Of a stretch of DNA of 64,000 nucleotides, positions 1 through 10,361 are shown in pieces. Each line of letters begins with the position of its first letter. Within the stretch, counting starts at the first letter, position 1. The translations under genes and the position numbers were made by a program. The DNA is from Elusimicrobiaceae bacterium (GTDB lineage: Bacteria > Elusimicrobiota > Elusimicrobia > Elusimicrobiales > Elusimicrobiaceae), in the NCBI GenBank assembly GCA_017528825.1, contig JAFXOI010000005.1, positions 46,517-110,516 on the forward strand, in the 5' to 3' direction. Under the pieces are notes generated by a model, which worked only from the letters and a program-made list of their open reading frames with translations, made no database searches and was not told the DNA's origin.

Positions 1-304
1 ACAAAGGCAACGCCGCACGCACAGCACCGCCGGAACCATTTAATTCCTTTTGTTCGGCAAATACTACCGGAGCGGTAATACCCCAATTGGACAATTGGGC
101 CGTTACTGTTTCTTTTACCAAAGAAGATTCATGACCTATTATGACACAAATTGTATCTGGATTTAATTGTTGGGCAGCCTGCAAACTATACGCAAGCATC
201 GGTAAACCGCACACGGGGTGCAACGGTTTTGGGAGAGAAGACTTCATTCGGGTGCCTTTACCGGCCGCCAGAATGAGTACACATAAATTTTTTTGGGCTA
301 CCAT
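1..304 (-). CDS. glmU: GlmU, bifunctional UDP-GlcNAc pyrophosphorylase / GlcN-1-P acetyltransferase (N-terminal part, cut by window edge)
   Basis: This gene starts at 304 on the minus strand and runs off the left edge, so only about 101 N-terminal residues are visible. They begin MVAQKNLCVLILAAGKGTRM, with the nucleotidyltransferase signature GKGTRM at residues 15-20 followed by KPLHPVCG, which is the usual GlmU form of the motif. The family makes UDP-N-acetylglucosamine for peptidoglycan and lipopolysaccharide in the cytoplasm. The C-terminal hexapeptide acetyltransferase domain is outside the window, so a monofunctional uridylyltransferase cannot be excluded. A prepilin gene lies upstream (to the right) in the same orientation. 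Confidence 0.85.
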   Translation of the reverse strand, partial: MVAQKNLCVLILAAGKGTRMKSSLPKPLHPVCGLPMLAYSLQAAQQLNPDTICVIIGHESSLVKETVTAQLSNWGITAPVVFAEQKELNGSGGAVRAALPL

Positions 305-389
305 TTTGTTTAACTCTTGCCTAAAAAAGATTACTGCTCAAATTTCGTATTTATATTATAGCAAATTAATGCCTGGTGTACAAAAGTGA

Positions 390-869
390 CTAGGGCTCTG
401 TACAAGAACTGCTATTGCAATTAGTAAAACCTAGTGCTTTACATAAATTAACATTTCCGCTACAATCATTCAGAATTTTTCCATTTATGCTCCCATGTAT
501 ATGTATATTTGATGAAGGAAGACTTGTAACATAAAATTCAACTCCATCATCTGTTCCGTATTGCCAATATTTTGTATTAAAACAAAAAATATCATCATTC
601 AAACACGCGTCCCCCGTTAATAAAGGAGCAGGTGCTTCAAAATCGACAAATTCTGTATTAGAAGAAGAAGCACAGTCAGAAACCGGCCCCATTTCTAATA
701 CACATAATTTATATCCATCAGCAATAGCTTTTGAAATCATCTTAACTTCTGCAAAACGGCTTTTCATAACCGCTTTTTCATATTGCGGCAAAGCAATTGC
801 GGATAAAATACCGATAATGAGTACAACAACTAACAATTCAATTAGTGTAAAACCTCTTTTCTTATTCAT
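390..869 (-). CDS. Type IV prepilin-like protein (orphan)
   Basis: A 159-residue protein starting MNKKRGFTLIELL, with the prepilin peptidase site between Gly6 and Phe7, Glu5 of the mature protein, and a hydrophobic helix VVVLIIGILSAIALPQYEKAV. The ATG at 869 is preferred because an AAGGAG box lies 9 nt upstream; the frame stays open further upstream without a better start. The mature part holds several cysteines near the C-terminus (VNLCKALGFTNCNSSSC), as in minor pilins with disulphide loops. It stands alone, without pilus assembly genes nearby, and is one of five similar orphans in the window. A TTGACA-like box about 110 nt upstream of the start may be its promoter. Confidence 0.88.
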   Translation of the reverse strand: MNKKRGFTLIELLVVVLIIGILSAIALPQYEKAVMKSRFAEVKMISKAIADGYKLCVLEMGPVSDCASSSNTEFVDFEAPAPLLTGDACLNDDIFCFNTKYWQYGTDDGVEFYVTSLPSSNIHIHGSINGKILNDCSGNVNLCKALGFTNCNSSSCTEP

Positions 870-1048
870 AATGTTTGACTCCTTAAATTTATTCGCCGTT
901 GAACGCACCAAAAAACACACATATACGACTTAAAACGGCTACAATCAAAAAGGTACAAAAAAAAAAAGTAAGTGTCAAGGGTGGCCGTTTTTGACGAAAC
1001 AAAAGACAGCATGTTACAAGGTTTCTAATACAATTTGCCATGTAACTA

Positions 1049-1486
1049 TTACTGCTTGTTACTATCCAAAAAAGTTTCCCAGTCTTGCCCGTTAATCAAT
1101 AATTCTTTGGCGATTGGAGACTGACCGGACAAATAAGCATAAACAACCTCAAAAAGATACTCTCGGTTGTGATAACGGAACAAATCGTCTAATGCTTTCG
1201 CCCGCACGTCCGATATATAAAAACGGCATTGACGGCCCCAACGGGCTTCTTGACAAAAATCTTTTTTAGGGCAAACGCCCTGTTCGTTAAATTGCGTGCA
1301 ATCCGTACGCTCCCAATCAATCGTATAGGCAATATAATGCCCCGATAATAAATCTCGCGGGTCGTATCCGCTGATTACCACCTTGACCTCGCGGCCGTTT
1401 TCCCGTTGGACAGCCAACCAACCCGCCCAACTGGCTAAAATCAATAAAGGAAGCGTAAGCATACAGAGAAATAGGTACTTTTTCAT
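1049..1486 (-). CDS. GDYXXLXY-domain membrane-anchored protein
   Basis: A 145-residue protein with one N-terminal membrane segment (about residues 5-25) and the motif SGYDPRDLLSGHYIAY near residue 40, a recognisable variant of the GDYXXLXY family motif. Proteins of this family are regularly encoded beside DUF2157 membrane proteins, and here the start overlaps the end of the DUF2157 gene by 4 bases (ATGA), so the two are translationally coupled. The biochemical role is unknown. Six cysteines lie in the extracytoplasmic part, which would suit disulphide bonding. Confidence 0.72.
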   Translation of the reverse strand: MKKYLFLCMLTLPLLILASWAGWLAVQRENGREVKVVISGYDPRDLLSGHYIAYTIDWERTDCTQFNEQGVCPKKDFCQEARWGRQCRFYISDVRAKALDDLFRYHNREYLFEVVYAYLSGQSPIAKELLINGQDWETFLDSNKQ

Positions 1487-2451
1487 TGGAATGCCTCCAT
1501 GTTTTTAATATAGCGCAGGGTACGACGAAGCACATAAATAAATCCAAGCACCAGCAAACCTCCGGCAATAAAGGCCAGACCGGTAGTCCACAAAACGCCC
1601 ATATTGGATATAAAAATCAAAAAGATATAGATTTCTACCAAAATGGCATTGCGCTTAAAAGGCCCCACTTGCCCTCCCCGCAAAGCTGTATACATACGAA
1701 AAGCCAAAAACCCAAACACAATAGCATGGGCGTATAATTGAGAGGATAAAGTTTTATTACAAAGCCCCCAATAACTACCGATATAAAATACCAAACAGTA
1801 AGCACTCCACAAGCACAAGCGAGCCGCGTTTTTAGATAGTTGGGTATAGGCCGCTATTTTCTCATGCAATAACTCCCCTGCCATATACAAACCGTAAAAA
1901 CACAACAGCAAAATCAACTGGCATAAAGTTAATTCCTTAAAGAAAACCTCTATATATTTCTCAAACCGTTCAAAGGGCAATGCGCTTAAAATAATCACGA
2001 GCCAAGCTATATTGAAAAAGGAAGAACGCGTTAATATAATAAACGGTAAACTAAGCAAAGCCCAACCACAAGCAAAATTATGCCATCCGCCGTTCAAATG
2101 GAATATTTGTCCGATTAGACCAATCGTTCCGCCGACCATTAAAAAGCACAAAATGGCAAATAACTCCTTCCAACCGTTTCTTTTCTTTTGTGTGGTCTCA
2201 TACAAACCGTAAATAAAACCGCCAAATATAGCAAAATCACATACTAATTTGAGCCAAGCGGGTAAAACCGCCCAATTGGCCGCTATTAATAAACAAATCC
2301 CCAGCCCTATGAGACTGCTTGCAATAATAAAAGCCGTATTCCAAAAAGTACGATTACTTTTTTGAGATTCAAAAGCAAGTATTTTATTCCGTTGCTCTGG
2401 TGTAATGATTTGTTGTTCAACCCATGTGTCTGTTTTTTTGGATAAAGACAT
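1483..2451 (-). CDS. DUF2157 family polytopic membrane protein
   Basis: A 322-residue protein with a short soluble N-terminus (about 40 residues, including WVEQQIITPEQRNKILAFE) followed by eight or more hydrophobic segments. The N-terminal helix resembling 'l..eGlit.eq...il' together with the membrane array is typical of DUF2157. It is paired with the downstream GDYXXLXY gene through a 4-base overlap. No catalytic residues can be recognised. Transcription probably starts just upstream of 2451, since the next gene (mtaB) ends only 23 bp away and may belong to the same operon. Confidence 0.72.
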   Translation of the reverse strand: MSLSKKTDTWVEQQIITPEQRNKILAFESQKSNRTFWNTAFIIASSLIGLGICLLIAANWAVLPAWLKLVCDFAIFGGFIYGLYETTQKKRNGWKELFAILCFLMVGGTIGLIGQIFHLNGGWHNFACGWALLSLPFIILTRSSFFNIAWLVIILSALPFERFEKYIEVFFKELTLCQLILLLCFYGLYMAGELLHEKIAAYTQLSKNAARLCLWSAYCLVFYIGSYWGLCNKTLSSQLYAHAIVFGFLAFRMYTALRGGQVGPFKRNAILVEIYIFLIFISNMGVLWTTGLAFIAGGLLVLGFIYVLRRTLRYIKNMEAFQ

Positions 2452-2474
2452 TTTCGGCTCCTTTATTTGACGGT

Positions 2475-3713
2475 CTATTCATTATCCTTTGCCAAGCACC
2501 CTATACATAAATTGCCTTCCGTCCTATGGATACGGACTTTGATCAAACCATGCAATTGCTCGGAAGCATTTTCTATGAAAACTTGTTGGAAATTAGAAGT
2601 GACTCCGTGCATGCCCTGACCGCTATGCTCCTCTATAAACACCTCTTGTGTGGTATCCACGAGCGAGGCAGCAAAATCAGCACGCAATTTTTTATCCAAT
2701 TCACGCAATTTTTCCGCCCGGGCCTTAATCACTTCCGGGGCCAGTTGCGGCCATGCAGCAGCCTTTGTGCCCGGACGCGGTGAATAACTAAATACGTGCA
2801 AGCCACATAGTTTTTGGCGTGCGATAAAATCGTAAGTGATTTGAAAATCTGCCTCTGTTTCCGTAGGAAACCCCGCTATTACATCGGCAAATACGCTAGC
2901 CCCCGGCACGCGGGCGCGCAGACTGGCCACTTTTTGGGCATATTGGGCGGTATTGTAATGGCGGTTCATCTCCGCTAGCACTTTATCGCAACCGCTTTGA
3001 AGCGGCAAATGCAAATAATTGCAAAAACGCGCCGGATACTTAGCCATCGCGCCGATTACACCATCCGTTACAGTTTGCAACTCAATAGAAGAGAAACGCA
3101 CACGGAAATACCCCGGCATATGGGCGATATCCTCACACAAAGCCGCTAAATCTTTGCCGCTTTTTGGACATACATAATTACCGATGTTAATACCGGTCAG
3201 CACAATTTCGCCAAACCCTTTTTGTACCAAAGAAGCAATTTCCTGCAATACATCTTCCGAGGGTTTAGAACGTTTTTCCTTTCTGGCAAACGGCACAATA
3301 CAATACGAACAAAAGCAATCACATCCGTCCTGTATTTTAATAAAAGCACGACTATGCCCTTCATGGCCGGACACCGTCCAGCACAAATCTTCCGTTCCAA
3401 ACAATTTTTTCCCCAATTCATATTTTCCAATTAGTTCGGCCTGCGGAAAAAGTTCGCGAATATGTGCCGCATGCGCCGCCGCGTAGCAACCTGTCAACAC
3501 TAAACGTGTGGTAGGATTGCGACGCAAAATTTGGCGGATTAATTTTTCCACATCCTTATCGGCCTGATGGGTAACGGTACACGTATTGAGCAAACATAAA
3601 TCGGCCGTTTCCATAGGGCAAGGCGTCCAACCACGGGTGGAAAATGCCTCTAAAATGGCTTGGCTTTCCACTTGATTGACACGGCAACCGAATGTTTTTA
3701 GGAAAAATTTCAT
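2475..3713 (-). CDS. mtaB: MtaB, tRNA t6A37 methylthiotransferase (radical SAM)
   Basis: A 412-residue enzyme of the MiaB/MtaB family that adds a methylthio group to N6-threonylcarbamoyladenosine 37 of tRNA. The N-terminal UPF0004 domain carries TFGCRVNQ and NTCTVTHQAD, which place it with MtaB and not MiaB or RimO. The radical-SAM CX3CX2C cluster is seen in DGCDCFCSYCIVPFARK. A TRAM-like C-terminal domain follows from about residue 340. The start overlaps the end of rsmE by 4 bases, so the two RNA modification genes are coupled. Length is normal for the family. Confidence 0.9.
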   Translation of the reverse strand: MKFFLKTFGCRVNQVESQAILEAFSTRGWTPCPMETADLCLLNTCTVTHQADKDVEKLIRQILRRNPTTRLVLTGCYAAAHAAHIRELFPQAELIGKYELGKKLFGTEDLCWTVSGHEGHSRAFIKIQDGCDCFCSYCIVPFARKEKRSKPSEDVLQEIASLVQKGFGEIVLTGINIGNYVCPKSGKDLAALCEDIAHMPGYFRVRFSSIELQTVTDGVIGAMAKYPARFCNYLHLPLQSGCDKVLAEMNRHYNTAQYAQKVASLRARVPGASVFADVIAGFPTETEADFQITYDFIARQKLCGLHVFSYSPRPGTKAAAWPQLAPEVIKARAEKLRELDKKLRADFAASLVDTTQEVFIEEHSGQGMHGVTSNFQQVFIENASEQLHGLIKVRIHRTEGNLCIGCLAKDNE

Positions 3714-4408
3714 AATAATTTAGCGCACGCAGAAATACAGGCTGTCTCAGCTCGCAGAATATGCGGGCCGAGTGTCACCGGCAGTACGCCGTATTGCGCC
3801 GCTACGATAATTTCTTCATCTGTCCAGCCGCCGGCCGGACCAATATAAATGCTTAAGGTGGACGGCTTACCCAGTTTTTCCAGTCCCCAAGATAAAGTAT
3901 GCGTTTCTTCGGCTTCATAGGCCAGTAAAGACGGGGTTTCCGGCCGGGCCACGCATTGCTCAAAATCAATCGGAGTTTTTAATACCGGAATTTCTCCACG
4001 GGAACATTGTTTACAAGCCGATATAATAATTTGCTGCCAACGTTCCTGTTTCTGTTCCCATTTCTTCAGCAAATCATATTCACTGCGCGCGGTATAAATC
4101 GGTTGAAAAGAGCAAACCCCCAGTTGCGTACATTTATCCAGTACATCTTCTAAGGTAGTGCGGGAGGTCGGGGCAAAGCATAACTCTACCGCTAAAGCAG
4201 AGCGTTTGATTTCCAAGCGTGTAATCAGCTCGCCGCGGATAAAATTTTTCTGCACGCGGGTAATACGGGCGGTGTACTGCTTACCTTTCCCGTCAAACAC
4301 TTTGATTTCGTCCCCTTCTGTATGACGCGCCACGCCCGACACATGATGGGCTTCGGCACCTTCTATAAAAAATTCGGTTTCTTTAATATCAGCTAAAAAT
4401 TGCGGCAT
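3710..4408 (-). CDS. rsmE: RsmE, 16S rRNA (uracil-1498-N3)-methyltransferase
   Basis: A 232-residue SPOUT-family methyltransferase. The N-terminal PUA-like part (AEAHHVSGVARHTEGDEIKV) is followed by the trefoil-knot SAM-binding region with IGPAGGWTDEEI and LGPHILRAETA, both diagnostic for RsmE. It methylates U1498 of 16S rRNA in the assembled 30S subunit. It heads the rsmE-mtaB pair (4-base overlap). The C-terminus stops soon after the ETA motif (ACISACAKLL), a little shorter than E. coli RsmE but within the range of the family. Confidence 0.9.
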   Translation of the reverse strand: MPQFLADIKETEFFIEGAEAHHVSGVARHTEGDEIKVFDGKGKQYTARITRVQKNFIRGELITRLEIKRSALAVELCFAPTSRTTLEDVLDKCTQLGVCSFQPIYTARSEYDLLKKWEQKQERWQQIIISACKQCSRGEIPVLKTPIDFEQCVARPETPSLLAYEAEETHTLSWGLEKLGKPSTLSIYIGPAGGWTDEEIIVAAQYGVLPVTLGPHILRAETACISACAKLL

Positions 4409-4467
4409 ATAAGCTCCTGCTTATATTTTAGTAAATTCAGTTTTCACAAGAAAGTATATGCATAAAA

Positions 4468-4497
4468 ATTCCCCGCCTGGTTTTACAAGCGGGGGAT
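4468..4497 (-). terminator. Rho-independent terminator of the GIN-domain gene
   Basis: CCCCGC and GCGGGG arms (4471-4476 and 4489-4494) with extra A/T pairs form a hairpin. Read on the minus strand it is followed by AATTTTTATG. It sits between the end of the gene at 4515 and the start of rsmE. Confidence 0.8.
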
Positions 4498-4514
4498 CTT
4501 TTAACAAAATTTTC

Positions 4515-5417
4515 TTAGCTGTTTTTACGCACAAGCCCCTTACCGGAACGATTGATTTCACGCGGCCAACCCCGATATTCTACGACGCCGCGCTTTTCGG
4601 TCTGTGCATTGAGCGTCCCTTCCACCCGCACTCCAATATGTGCTGAATTGCCCGCCATAACATCGGCATTATTTGCTTGCAAAGTGCTGGCTTTTACCTC
4701 ACTGCGGTCACGGGCAGTTAAGGAAGCGCTATCTGTTTTTCCCTTTAATTCTATTTCTGCGGCTTGTTTGGTTTCAGCCACTACAGAATTGCCGGTTAAA
4801 CCGGAAATAGAAATATCGGAGCGGTTATGCGCCAAGGCATGCACCTGTTCACAGCTAAGCCGTTGGGCATCTACGGAAGATTTATCGGCTGTTTCTATAT
4901 GTAAAAATTGGCAAGTTAACTCTCCCACATCCACCTCGGCATCTCCTTGGGTATGAATCTTTACGGTGTTGGCTTGCAAAGCATCTATTTCCACTTCTGT
5001 CTTTCCGTCTGCCCAAATGGTCAGTTCCGTCACATTCAACGAGCCTACCACTTGGACCTCTCCCTGTTCTTTTACTTCAATATGCGCCAAAGAAGGGGCT
5101 AATACCAATACCCGCAAGTGGTGATCTCCCACTACCACAACCGGTTCCTTATAGTGGATAAACAAAGCACCCCCTTCACTCTTTACCTCTACTAAATCCA
5201 CCAAATTATTCGGCCCGAATAGAGATACCGTGTAATTTTCATCTTCAATTTGTTGGAAATCTACCTCGGTCTGTCCGCTAACGGACAGGCCAGTAAAAGC
5301 CGCTACAGGGCCGATTTCCTTGCCGCGGTGCTGATCACTGCCGGTTACTATAAGCGGCTTAGCGTGGATGTTCAGCGCACACGTGCATAAAAATACGAAC
5401 CACATTATTTTTTTCAT
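4515..5417 (-). CDS. Secreted GIN-domain (DUF2807) putative adhesin/surface protein
   Basis: A 300-residue protein with a signal peptide (MKKIMWFVFLCTCALNIHA) followed by repeated short beta-strand units of about 20 residues, for example LNVTELTIWADGKTEVEIDA and QLTCQFLHIETADKSSVDA-like repeats. This is the right-handed beta-solenoid pattern of the 'putative auto-transporter adhesin, head GIN' family. Export to periplasm or surface is expected; the ligand is unknown. It is a single gene bounded by terminators at 4468-4497 and 5579-5602. The RBS is GGGGGA just upstream of the ATG at 5417. Confidence 0.7.
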   Translation of the reverse strand: MKKIMWFVFLCTCALNIHAKPLIVTGSDQHRGKEIGPVAAFTGLSVSGQTEVDFQQIEDENYTVSLFGPNNLVDLVEVKSEGGALFIHYKEPVVVVGDHHLRVLVLAPSLAHIEVKEQGEVQVVGSLNVTELTIWADGKTEVEIDALQANTVKIHTQGDAEVDVGELTCQFLHIETADKSSVDAQRLSCEQVHALAHNRSDISISGLTGNSVVAETKQAAEIELKGKTDSASLTARDRSEVKASTLQANNADVMAGNSAHIGVRVEGTLNAQTEKRGVVEYRGWPREINRSGKGLVRKNS

Positions 5418-5578
5418 GTTTCCCCCTTGTGCTATTTAGAGCAACTGTAAAGTAGTTTATCGTAGCAAAATAGCCAAAGGGTTTCACTGTACTTTTTTTG
5501 ATTAGATTTCCAATCCCCGCCAAACACCTCCTGACTTTTCCATTATTAGAAGGGAATGCCGGCATTTCTACATAAAAA

Positions 5579-5602
5579 ATCCTCCGGACTAAATCGGAGG
5601 AT
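5579..5602 (-). terminator. Rho-independent terminator of the Sel1-repeat gene
   Basis: Arms ATCCTCCG (5579-5586) and CGGAGGAT (5595-5602) with an 8-nt loop, followed on the minus strand by a T-run (ATTTTTTATG). It lies 25 bp after the stop codon of the gene ending at 5627. Confidence 0.85.
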
Positions 5603-5626
5603 ATCTATTGAGTGAGTTATAAAAAA

Positions 5627-6754
5627 TTAGTGCATTTGTGTCAGTAAGGCCGCCGCTTGTTCATTTCCGTTGTCGCGCGCCTGTTGCAACCACCGGCGTG
5701 CTTCATTGCGGTTGGCTTTGACCCCAATACCGCGGTAATAGGATTGCCCCAGCACATATTGAGCATCCGCATGGCCTAATTCTGCCGCCTGCTTAAAAGA
5801 AGACATAGCCGCCCGAATATTCTTGGCGGTACCTTGGCCCTGCATTTGCATAATTCCGCGCATATACAAACCGCCGGCATGATTTTGCTGGGCCGCTAAG
5901 TCAAACCACCGAAAGGCGATTTGATATTCTTCCGGATTTTGGGCCATTTGGTAAATACGGTCCCCTACTTCATACTGAGCACGGGCATCGGCCCCTTCGG
6001 CCGCTTTCTGTAAATATTCCAAGGCTTTTAGTTCGTCTAATCGAGTTGGGACCATGTACCACTGATACAAGGCATATTGCGCTTGCGGCACATTTGAATC
6101 AGCCAGTTTTTTGTACCATGCCTCGGCCTGCTCGTCATTTTTTTCCAAAGCGTCCCCATTCTGATAGGCCTCTGCTAAAACAAGTGTTTCTGCATTAACC
6201 TCCGATTGCGCTTTTTGCTCCAACTCGACTAATTGTTTAACTCGGTCAACCAGTCCCGGATTTTCACTTTGTAATTGCTCTAAAGCAGCTTGTGCATCCG
6301 GATCGTTTTGGGCACTGGCTTTTATCCACCACCAAGCCGCTTGTCCAAGATGCTCGGGCAGATTTTCGGTACCTGTTTGATATAGACGCCCCAAAGCATA
6401 CTGGGTCGGTGCATAATTTTTTGCCGCCGCCAACTTCAAATAAGAAACGCCGGAATCTATATCCCGCTCCAGTTTTTCCCCTGTTAAATAGAGCTGCGCC
6501 AGCTCATAGGCAGCCGCGCCATCTCCCTGTGCGGCCGCTTTTTGATACCATGCCACCGCTTGCGACACGTCCGGAGTGATTACTTCTCCTGCCAAATAGG
6601 CTTGTGCCACTTGCATTTGTGCGGCGGCTTGCCCTTGACGGGCTTGAGCCAATGCAGCCTCAAAGGCTTTGCGTTGGGGGCTTTTATATAACACCCCGTA
6701 CACAATGGCCCCGATAACAGCCGCCGCTACCATGCATCTTAACAAGGTTTTCAT
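5627..6754 (-). CDS. Sel1-like (TPR-type) repeat protein with N-terminal membrane anchor
   Basis: A 375-residue protein with one N-terminal hydrophobic segment (about residues 7-24) and then at least seven Sel1 repeats of 36-ish residues, for example AQAYLAGEVITPDVSQAVAWYQKAA-type and LGQSYYRGIGVKANRNEARRWL-type units. Sel1 proteins are scaffolds for protein-protein contacts; a periplasmic location anchored in the inner membrane is likely. The start lies 4 bp after the stop of the SPFH gene, so the two are probably co-transcribed, and may read through from the ATP synthase operon. Confidence 0.82.
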   Translation of the reverse strand: MKTLLRCMVAAAVIGAIVYGVLYKSPQRKAFEAALAQARQGQAAAQMQVAQAYLAGEVITPDVSQAVAWYQKAAAQGDGAAAYELAQLYLTGEKLERDIDSGVSYLKLAAAKNYAPTQYALGRLYQTGTENLPEHLGQAAWWWIKASAQNDPDAQAALEQLQSENPGLVDRVKQLVELEQKAQSEVNAETLVLAEAYQNGDALEKNDEQAEAWYKKLADSNVPQAQYALYQWYMVPTRLDELKALEYLQKAAEGADARAQYEVGDRIYQMAQNPEEYQIAFRWFDLAAQQNHAGGLYMRGIMQMQGQGTAKNIRAAMSSFKQAAELGHADAQYVLGQSYYRGIGVKANRNEARRWLQQARDNGNEQAAALLTQMH

Positions 6755-6758
6755 GAAT

Positions 6759-7568
6759 TTATTTTACCATGACAAAGGGCATTTCGCCGCCAGCCATATA
6801 CGTCGGCATGCGGCCATCCCATTTCTCAATGGCTTTCAGTTGTGCTTCCACTTGGCGCAGTTTAATCAAGTTGTCGGATACCACTTCGCGTTGCAAACGC
6901 AACGATTTGGCTTCGGCTTCTGCCTGCAAGATTTTCTGCTCGGCTTCTTTTTTCACTTTTTCCACTAAATTGGTCGCACGTTTGGCTTCTTGTTCGGCAA
7001 TTTGTTTCTCTTCTACGGCTTTCAAAAATTGCGGAGAAAAATCAAAGTCCGTAATGGCGATGTCCGATACAATCACTTGTTTTTCGTTCATTTTAGACTT
7101 CAAAATTTCATCTAGTTCCTGCGCCACTTGTACCCGGTTAGAAATTACTGCTTCGGCGGAATATTTTGCTAGTACGGCTTTAGTCCATTCTTCCACCATA
7201 GGACGTAACACCGTGTTGGTATAATCCGGGCCTAAGTTGCGATAAATAGAAATAATCGTATCGGGCAGAATGCGGTGGTTAATAGCCAAGGTTAATTTCA
7301 CCGTCTGCAAGTCTTTTGAAAAAGCTTCTGTTTGGAAAGAATCTTTTTTAATACGCACGGAGAATTTTTCCACTTGGTCCACAAACGGAATTTTGGTATG
7401 GATACCTTCCGTATAAGAGTCCACTATTTTACCGAAGCGCAACTTGACTGCTACGCTGCCCGCCGGTACCGTGAAATAAGAACCCAAGGCGATGACCAGA
7501 AAGAACCCGAAAATCACCACCCATATTAATCCTATTACTGCTTTTGCTTCATTGCTGACATTTCGCAT
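6759..7568 (-). CDS. SPFH/Band 7 (prohibitin-like) membrane protein
   Basis: A 269-residue protein with a single N-terminal membrane segment (about residues 11-32) followed by a Band 7 domain starting VPAGSVAVKLRFGKIVDSYTEGIH and a long Ala/Glu/Lys-rich coiled coil (about residues 175-235). The layout matches bacterial prohibitin homologues, which assemble as rings on the membrane and often modulate FtsH-like proteases or membrane microdomains. It lies 18 bp downstream of atpC, an unusual place for this family, suggesting transcription with the ATP synthase. It is distinct from HflC/HflK, as no partner gene is present. Confidence 0.83.
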   Translation of the reverse strand: MRNVSNEAKAVIGLIWVVIFGFFLVIALGSYFTVPAGSVAVKLRFGKIVDSYTEGIHTKIPFVDQVEKFSVRIKKDSFQTEAFSKDLQTVKLTLAINHRILPDTIISIYRNLGPDYTNTVLRPMVEEWTKAVLAKYSAEAVISNRVQVAQELDEILKSKMNEKQVIVSDIAITDFDFSPQFLKAVEEKQIAEQEAKRATNLVEKVKKEAEQKILQAEAEAKSLRLQREVVSDNLIKLRQVEAQLKAIEKWDGRMPTYMAGGEMPFVMVK

Positions 7569-7586
7569 AATTTCTCCTTGTTAATT

Positions 7587-8000
7587 TTAACCTAAGTGAC
7601 GGTGTTTTACTTTCATACGGGCCAAAGCCTGTTTGATTTCCAACTCCGCCAATTCAAAATCAATATCCGCATCTTTGCGGGAAAGAGATTCTTTGGCACG
7701 TTTGATTTTTTGTTTTTCTTCTTCCTCATCTATCTCGTCTACCAAATCGGCCCCTTCCGCAAATATATTAACTTCTTCACGCATAATTTCCGCAAAGCCG
7801 CCCAAGACGGCAAATTCGTTTTCCGTATCGTTTTCTTTGTAACGCAAAGAACCAAATCCCAGTTGCACCACCATGGGAATATGCCCCGGCAATACTCCCA
7901 TTTCTCCCGATAAAGTAGGCAATACAACAGACTGTATCGGCAAGTCCTTGAGCAACTGTTTTTGCGGAGTAATTAAATTAAGCGTAAAGGTTTTGGGCAT
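7587..8000 (-). CDS. atpC: ATP synthase F1 subunit epsilon
   Basis: A 137-residue epsilon subunit. The N-terminal beta-sandwich begins FTLNLITPQKQLLKDLPIQSVVLPT and includes GEMGVLPGHIPMV, the family hallmark, and the C-terminal part is the helical hairpin (residues about 88-135, rich in Glu/Lys). It couples catalysis to rotation and can inhibit ATP hydrolysis. It follows atpD by 2 bp and is the last ATP synthase gene of the operon. Confidence 0.93.
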   Translation of the reverse strand: MPKTFTLNLITPQKQLLKDLPIQSVVLPTLSGEMGVLPGHIPMVVQLGFGSLRYKENDTENEFAVLGGFAEIMREEVNIFAEGADLVDEIDEEEEKQKIKRAKESLSRKDADIDFELAELEIKQALARMKVKHRHLG

Positions 8001-8002
8001 AC

Positions 8003-9423
<1,421 letters not shown>

Positions 9424-9444
9424 AATTTATTCTCCGCTTCAAAA

Positions 9445-10353
9445 TTAACCGTTCAAGGCTTCGGCCCCGTTCACGATGTCCAAAATTTCATTGGTAATGC
9501 CGGCTTGACGTACTTTGTTGAGTTTTACACCCAACGCTTCGGCCAATTCTCCGGCGTTCTTGCTGGCCGCGTCCATGGCATTCATGGTGGCCGCCAAGTT
9601 GGCAGCTTGGCTCTCCAGCAAGATACGATACATATTTGCTTTTATCAGGCGAGGAACTAATGCGTGGAATATTTCCTTAATACTGGGCTCAAATAAAAAT
9701 TCCGTTTGATCCTCTTTTTCCTGTACCATCGGCCAAGCAGCAAAAGGCAACATCGTTGACTGCACCAGCTGTTGGCTTCCCATCGATTTGAAATCATTGT
9801 ACAGCAAAGTTACGGAAGACAAATTCTGTTCAAAATACTCTTTCAAAACAGCCTCTCCCAATAACTCCGCATGGGCATAAGTAACCTTTGGAAAAATCCC
9901 TACGCTACTATAGACAATATGGATATTTTCCCGTCGGAAACGACTGATAAAATCTTTGCCTTTTTTACCGATACAAAACACAAAAACATCTTGTTCTTGA
10001 TGTTCTTTTAAGAAGGCAACCGCCGCGCGTAAAATCACCGCGTTAAAAGAACCTGCCAGTCCTTTGTCACCGGTAATAACGATTAAGCCCAATCTGTTGG
10101 GATCTGCGGTTTTGTTGACTAACAAACGAGAAGCCCAACTCTCTTTCACGTCTTCCTGCTCCGGTAACGCCAGTACTTCTTGTTTCAAATCCCCCACCAT
10201 CTCCAGCATTTTTTTAGCAAACGGACGAGCCTGTTCCATCGCTTGTTGCGCTTTACGAATGCGCGCGCTGGAAATCATCTTCATGGTTTGCATGATTTGC
10301 TGGGTAGAGCGAATGGCCTTGATATTTTGGCGTATATCGCGCAACGATTCCAT
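9445..10353 (-). CDS. atpG: ATP synthase F1 subunit gamma
   Basis: A 302-residue central-stalk subunit. The N-terminal helix MESLRDIRQNIKAIRSTQQIMQTMKMISSA-like segment and the C-terminal helix AMDAASKNAGELAEALGVKLNKVRQAGITNEIL are the conserved coiled-coil pair that rotates inside the alpha/beta hexamer. ITGDKGLAGSFN in the middle is a family motif. It is slightly longer than the E. coli protein. It is separated from atpA by the hldD-like gene but keeps close spacing (8 bp after hldD, 21 bp before atpD). Confidence 0.93.
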   Translation of the reverse strand: MESLRDIRQNIKAIRSTQQIMQTMKMISSARIRKAQQAMEQARPFAKKMLEMVGDLKQEVLALPEQEDVKESWASRLLVNKTADPNRLGLIVITGDKGLAGSFNAVILRAAVAFLKEHQEQDVFVFCIGKKGKDFISRFRRENIHIVYSSVGIFPKVTYAHAELLGEAVLKEYFEQNLSSVTLLYNDFKSMGSQQLVQSTMLPFAAWPMVQEKEDQTEFLFEPSIKEIFHALVPRLIKANMYRILLESQAANLAATMNAMDAASKNAGELAEALGVKLNKVRQAGITNEILDIVNGAEALNG

Positions 10354-10361
10354 AACAATCC

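Noticed and set aside
1015..1048. Inverted repeat GTTACATGG/CCTTGTAAC after the GDYXXLXY gene as a terminator
   Set aside because: The loop is long and no T-run follows on the minus strand, so the evidence is too weak.
2526..3486. Several plus-strand open frames opposite mtaB and other genes
   Set aside because: They are antisense shadows of strongly supported genes with clear motifs, and lack ribosome binding sites and family features.
5359..5565. Open frame of 68 codons upstream of the GIN-domain gene
   Set aside because: It overlaps the start of the GIN gene in another frame, has no RBS and no recognisable content.
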